This document shows, in pieces, positions 12,853 to 14,646 of a stretch of DNA of 14,646 nucleotides. Each line of letters starts with the position of its first letter. Position 1 is the stretch's first letter. Below the pieces are notes generated by a model that saw only the letters and a program-made list of their open reading frames with translations, was not told where the DNA came from and did no database searches. Source of the DNA: Nitrososphaerales archaeon TH526 (GTDB taxonomy: Archaea; Thermoproteota; Nitrososphaeria; Nitrososphaerales; Nitrososphaeraceae); the NCBI GenBank assembly GCA_014523665.1, contig JAATVR010000188.1:1-14646 (forward strand), in the 5' to 3' direction. The translations under genes and the position numbers were made by a program.

Positions 12853-13227
12853 GTGGGATTTGGGTCTTTTTTTAAAAAGAAGAAAAAGGAAGCAGAAAAA
12901 AGTGTAAACGATGTAGAGAACATGATTAAGACAGAGCTTCAGCCCGAGAATGAACTGGAAAAAATGGACCACTCATTCACTGCAGAAAAAGGTGAACTTG
13001 GAAATGGTAGTAAGGGATCAGATGAGCCAAAGCAATTACGGACCGATGAAGATAACCGGCTCGAAAGCAATCGTTCACCAAATGCCGAACGTGTGGTTTC
13101 TGAATCGACTTTCAAAGAGGTTACCGTAAATCTTGATTCTGAGCTCTTACGAAAGGCTCAAGCAAAAGGAATTGACTTATCCATTACATTGGAACAAGAG
13201 CTCAGGAGAATGGTGTCCGGTACTTAA
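12853..13227 (+). CDS. ribbon-helix-helix (CcdA-like) protein with basic N-terminus
   Basis: This protein has 124 residues from GTG. It has three parts. A basic opening 'GFGSFFKKKKKEAEK' could bind membrane phospholipid or nucleic acid. A polar, acidic, disordered middle spans about 30-85. A C-terminal block (about 87-121) is 'FKEVTVNLDSELLRKAQAKG', then 'IDLSITLEQELRRMV'. That block fits the CcdA/VapB type of ribbon-helix-helix: one beta strand (EVTVNLD) for DNA contact, then two helices around a 'G-I-x-L-S' turn. CcdA antitoxins neutralise a CcdB/VapC-like toxin, but no toxin frame adjoins it (the next gene runs the opposite way). It may be an orphan transcription factor. A T5 run at 13234-13238 follows the stop. 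The RHH reading is fairly secure; the role of the basic N-terminus is not. Confidence 0.78.
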   Translation: MGFGSFFKKKKKEAEKSVNDVENMIKTELQPENELEKMDHSFTAEKGELGNGSKGSDEPKQLRTDEDNRLESNRSPNAERVVSESTFKEVTVNLDSELLRKAQAKGIDLSITLEQELRRMVSGT

Positions 13228-13233
13228 ATGATC

Positions 13234-13238
13234 TTTTT
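13234..13238 (+). terminator. T-run after the RHH-like gene
   Basis: TTTTT begins seven bases after the stop codon. It is a likely archaeal termination site, though without a strong preceding stem. Confidence 0.35.
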
Positions 13239-13316
13239 ATATTGCTCATAAATTCATTTCTTTCATCCATTTGAATTCATCGGCCATATCGTGTTGAGCA
13301 GCAACCCTGTTTTTGG

Positions 13317-13352
13317 AAGGCAAGAGTTCAAGTTGGAATTCTTTCTTGCCTT
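13317..13352. terminator. 9-bp perfect hairpin at the end of the SDR gene
   Basis: AAGGCAAGA (13317-13325) and TCTTGCCTT (13344-13352) are exact reverse complements around an 18-base loop. The hairpin abuts the SDR stop codon (minus strand, lowest base 13354) and lies between two convergent genes, the usual place for a two-way terminator. No T-run follows on the minus strand, so its efficiency is doubtful. Confidence 0.4.
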
Positions 13353-13353
13353 A

Positions 13354-14202
13354 TTAGCTCGTGTCACTTACGGCTCTTTTTGATTTGTTCAGTTGCCGCC
13401 TAAATAGCCAGCCTATTAAAGGGTTTAACAAGTATGGAAAAGTCTGTTTTATCCACACTCCTGCACGAATATAGAAGGGGACTATTATCTCAAGTCGGCT
13501 TGAGCAAGATGCTTGTAGGATTGCTTTTGAAACAGTCTGCGGTTGCAAGAAGAAGCCGGCATAATTTGGCTTATTGGGACCGAACGAGATGTGATTGAAA
13601 AAATCTGTCTTTACGCCGATTGGACTTACGACCGTGATTTCAACCCCGGTGCCGTGTAGTTCATGATATAATGACTCTGAAAATCCCAAAATCGCATACT
13701 TTGAAGCCGAATAACCGGCCATCCCCGCAACTCCAATGCTCCCTGCTACTGAAGCTACATTTACTATGTGACCAGACCGTCTATGCAGCATGGATCCAAG
13801 AAAAGCCTTGGTACAATATGCAGTTCCTAGGTAGTTGGTTCGCATAACCAATTCCAGTTCTTCCGCAGTTTGCTCTTCTACCTTGCCATAGATTCCAATC
13901 CCCGCGTTATTTACCAAGATATCAATATAACCGAACTTGTCAATGACGTTTTGAGCCAGGTCTGCTACTTCTCTTTTATTTGACACATCACAGCGATAGG
14001 AAGCTACAATTACTTTTCCGGCTTCTGTGCCCCCTCTTATGATGCTCTCCAACTCAACTAGTTTTGACTCCGTTCGTGCGACGAGGATTACTACCTTCGC
14101 TCCTGCCGATGCAAATTCTAAAGCTGTTTGTTTACCGATACCATGCGAAGCGCCAGTGATAAGGACTATTTTATCTCCAAATTTATTATAATGGGGTCTC
14201 AT
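13354..14202 (-). CDS. short-chain dehydrogenase/reductase with hydrophobic C-terminus
   Basis: This 282-residue NAD(P)-dependent oxidoreductase has the Rossmann motif T16-G-A-S-H-G-I-G23. Arg 43 after the second strand favours NADPH. 'NNAG' lies at 98-101, and the catalytic tetrad is Asn 123, Ser 151, Tyr 164 and Lys 168 ('YSASK'). These are all the residues of a working classical SDR. The C-terminal 'AGVWIKQTFPYLLNPLIGWLFRR' (about 247-270) is an amphipathic or membrane-dipping segment followed by basic residues. Similar tails occur in SDRs acting on lipids (3-ketosphinganine/acyl reductases, DltE/SadH-type), so a membrane-bound lipid or fatty aldehyde substrate is plausible but unproven. 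The ATG start has a TATA-like TTAAATTTTTAA about 33 nt upstream, inside an inverted repeat (14228-14243). It is an independent gene. Confidence 0.9.
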   Translation of the reverse strand: MRPHYNKFGDKIVLITGASHGIGKQTALEFASAGAKVVILVARTESKLVELESIIRGGTEAGKVIVASYRCDVSNKREVADLAQNVIDKFGYIDILVNNAGIGIYGKVEEQTAEELELVMRTNYLGTAYCTKAFLGSMLHRRSGHIVNVASVAGSIGVAGMAGYSASKYAILGFSESLYHELHGTGVEITVVSPIGVKTDFFNHISFGPNKPNYAGFFLQPQTVSKAILQASCSSRLEIIVPFYIRAGVWIKQTFPYLLNPLIGWLFRRQLNKSKRAVSDTS

Positions 14203-14511
14203 TAGGTCTCACAAAGCAATGTTCAAAGGTTAAAAATTTAACCATTCGTTAATCGTCCAGTCTGAGCCTTGTAAAAACGACTGCGCGTTGTATTTTGTAA
14301 TATCAAATGTCCTCAAAACGAAGATCATCGATTCTCCGTGCACTTCATCTTTGATCATAGGGGCAAAAACTCTATGACTGCCAGTTGAAATTAAGGTACA
14401 TCTTGAATATAGTTACGTGATATACAGTCAAGCAACCAAACTTTTGCCCTAAGCTTCCATTTTGTGATTCCACCAGCTGGAAATGGTCTTTTCCTGAAGC
14501 AGATTGCACTA
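14203..14511. other. intergenic region upstream of the SDR gene, 309 bases
   Basis: The region holds the SDR promoter and its inverted repeat (14228-14243). A 61-codon minus-strand frame (14391-14576) overlaps the end of the neighbouring partial gene in another frame and is judged spurious. Nothing else is recognised. Confidence 0.45.
14228..14243. promoter_or_regulatory. inverted repeat over the SDR promoter TATA region
   Basis: GGTTAAA and TTTAACC are perfect 7-base arms around a 2-base spacer. They sit on the AT-rich core about 26-41 nt before ATG 14202. A repeat covering the TATA box is the classic position of an archaeal repressor operator, which would block TBP/TFB binding. It might equally be only an AT-rich promoter that happens to be symmetrical. 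Confidence 0.5.
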
Positions 14512-14646
14512 TCAATACACATAAGGCTGAAGATTTGTTTCGTTTGACACGCTGAGGTAGATGTACTTTCCATCATACCCTTTTATTCTCGAAATTGGAA
14601 TTATGTACTCATTAAGCAATCTGAATCTCCCGAAATCTATGACAAC
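14512..14646 (-). CDS. 3' end of a PRC-barrel-like protein gene (partial)
   Basis: The minus strand is open from the window edge to TGA at 14512, giving 44 C-terminal residues: 'VVIDFGRFRLLNEYIIPISR', then 'IKGYDGKYIYLSVSNETN' and a short tail. The pattern 'EYIIP...IxGYDGxxIYLxVSNE' (strand, 'I-x-G-Y-D-G' turn, strand) recalls short thaumarchaeal PRC-barrel-type proteins, in which IPKxxIEGYDG-like motifs are common. This is from memory. The start lies beyond the window. The overlapping 61-codon frame (14391-14576) has no such protein character. Confidence 0.5.
   Translation of the reverse strand, partial: VVIDFGRFRLLNEYIIPISRIKGYDGKYIYLSVSNETNLQPYVY

Noticed and set aside
14391..14576. 61-codon minus-strand frame
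   Set aside because: It overlaps the partial PRC-barrel-like gene in another frame and reads like random sequence.
1..14646. tRNA, rRNA, CRISPR array, transposase or recognisable defence island
   Set aside because: I looked for TTCGA/acceptor-stem pairs, regularly spaced repeats, terminal inverted repeats with transposase motifs and nuclease/toxin domains, and found none convincing. Orphan RHH and zinc proteins are not enough to call a defence system.

Overview
The window looks like chromosomal DNA of an ammonia-oxidising-type archaeon (Thaumarchaeota/Nitrososphaeria, probably a Nitrososphaerales soil lineage). This placement is an inference from memory of protein families. It rests on a CdvB/ESCRT-III-like division protein, several small proteins of thaumarchaeal type (108 aa 'MKKEF...', a DUF6659-like protein, a CBS-zinc-finger protein), and archaeal promoters in which a TATA-like box lies about 24-33 nt before the start codon, giving leaderless or nearly leaderless mRNAs. 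No 16S, amo or other marker gene is present to confirm it. Coding density is low: five gaps of about 0.4-1.2 kb have no convincing gene.

Layout. 1-452: a CBS half-domain joined to a C2H2 zinc finger, possibly coupled to an upstream gene. 453-1918: mostly non-coding, holding one Cys-rich hypothetical (1089-1595). 1919-2428 (-): a small nitroreductase-fold flavoprotein. 2975-3301 (-): a conserved small protein. 3302-4531: a long empty stretch. 4532-6223 and 6523-7347 (+): two exported proteins, a membrane-anchored eight-bladed PQQ-type beta-propeller and a secreted parallel beta-helix protein. 7534-8232 (-): CdvB-like protein. 8380-8586 and 8964-9176 (-): two tiny zinc-ribbon proteins, one resembling a free-standing DnaJ zinc centre. 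9303-10916 (-): an exported alpha/beta hydrolase with an Asp nucleophile and a long glycosylatable tail. 10917-11800: non-coding. 11801-13227 (+): a VOC-fold protein, a DUF6659-like protein and a CcdA/RHH-like protein with a basic N-terminus. 13354-14202 (-): a short-chain dehydrogenase with a hydrophobic C-terminus. 14512-14646 (-): the 3' end of a further gene, PRC-barrel-like, cut by the window edge.

How the genes work together. Nearly all look like single-gene transcription units with their own TATA box, so there is little operon logic. Two themes stand out. One is cell-surface biology: the propeller, the beta-helix protein and the hydrolase all carry export signals and many N-x-S/T sequons. 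The other is small zinc or regulatory proteins: C2H2, CxxC ribbon, DnaJ-type zinc centre and RHH. I see no CRISPR array, tRNA, rRNA, transposase, or recognisable defence or secretion system. The most worthwhile items are the domain architectures (CBS+C2H2, exported hydrolase with tail, orphan DnaJ zinc centre, orphan CcdA-like protein), the possible MIM2 motif in the CdvB paralogue, and a few strong palindromes in otherwise empty DNA.
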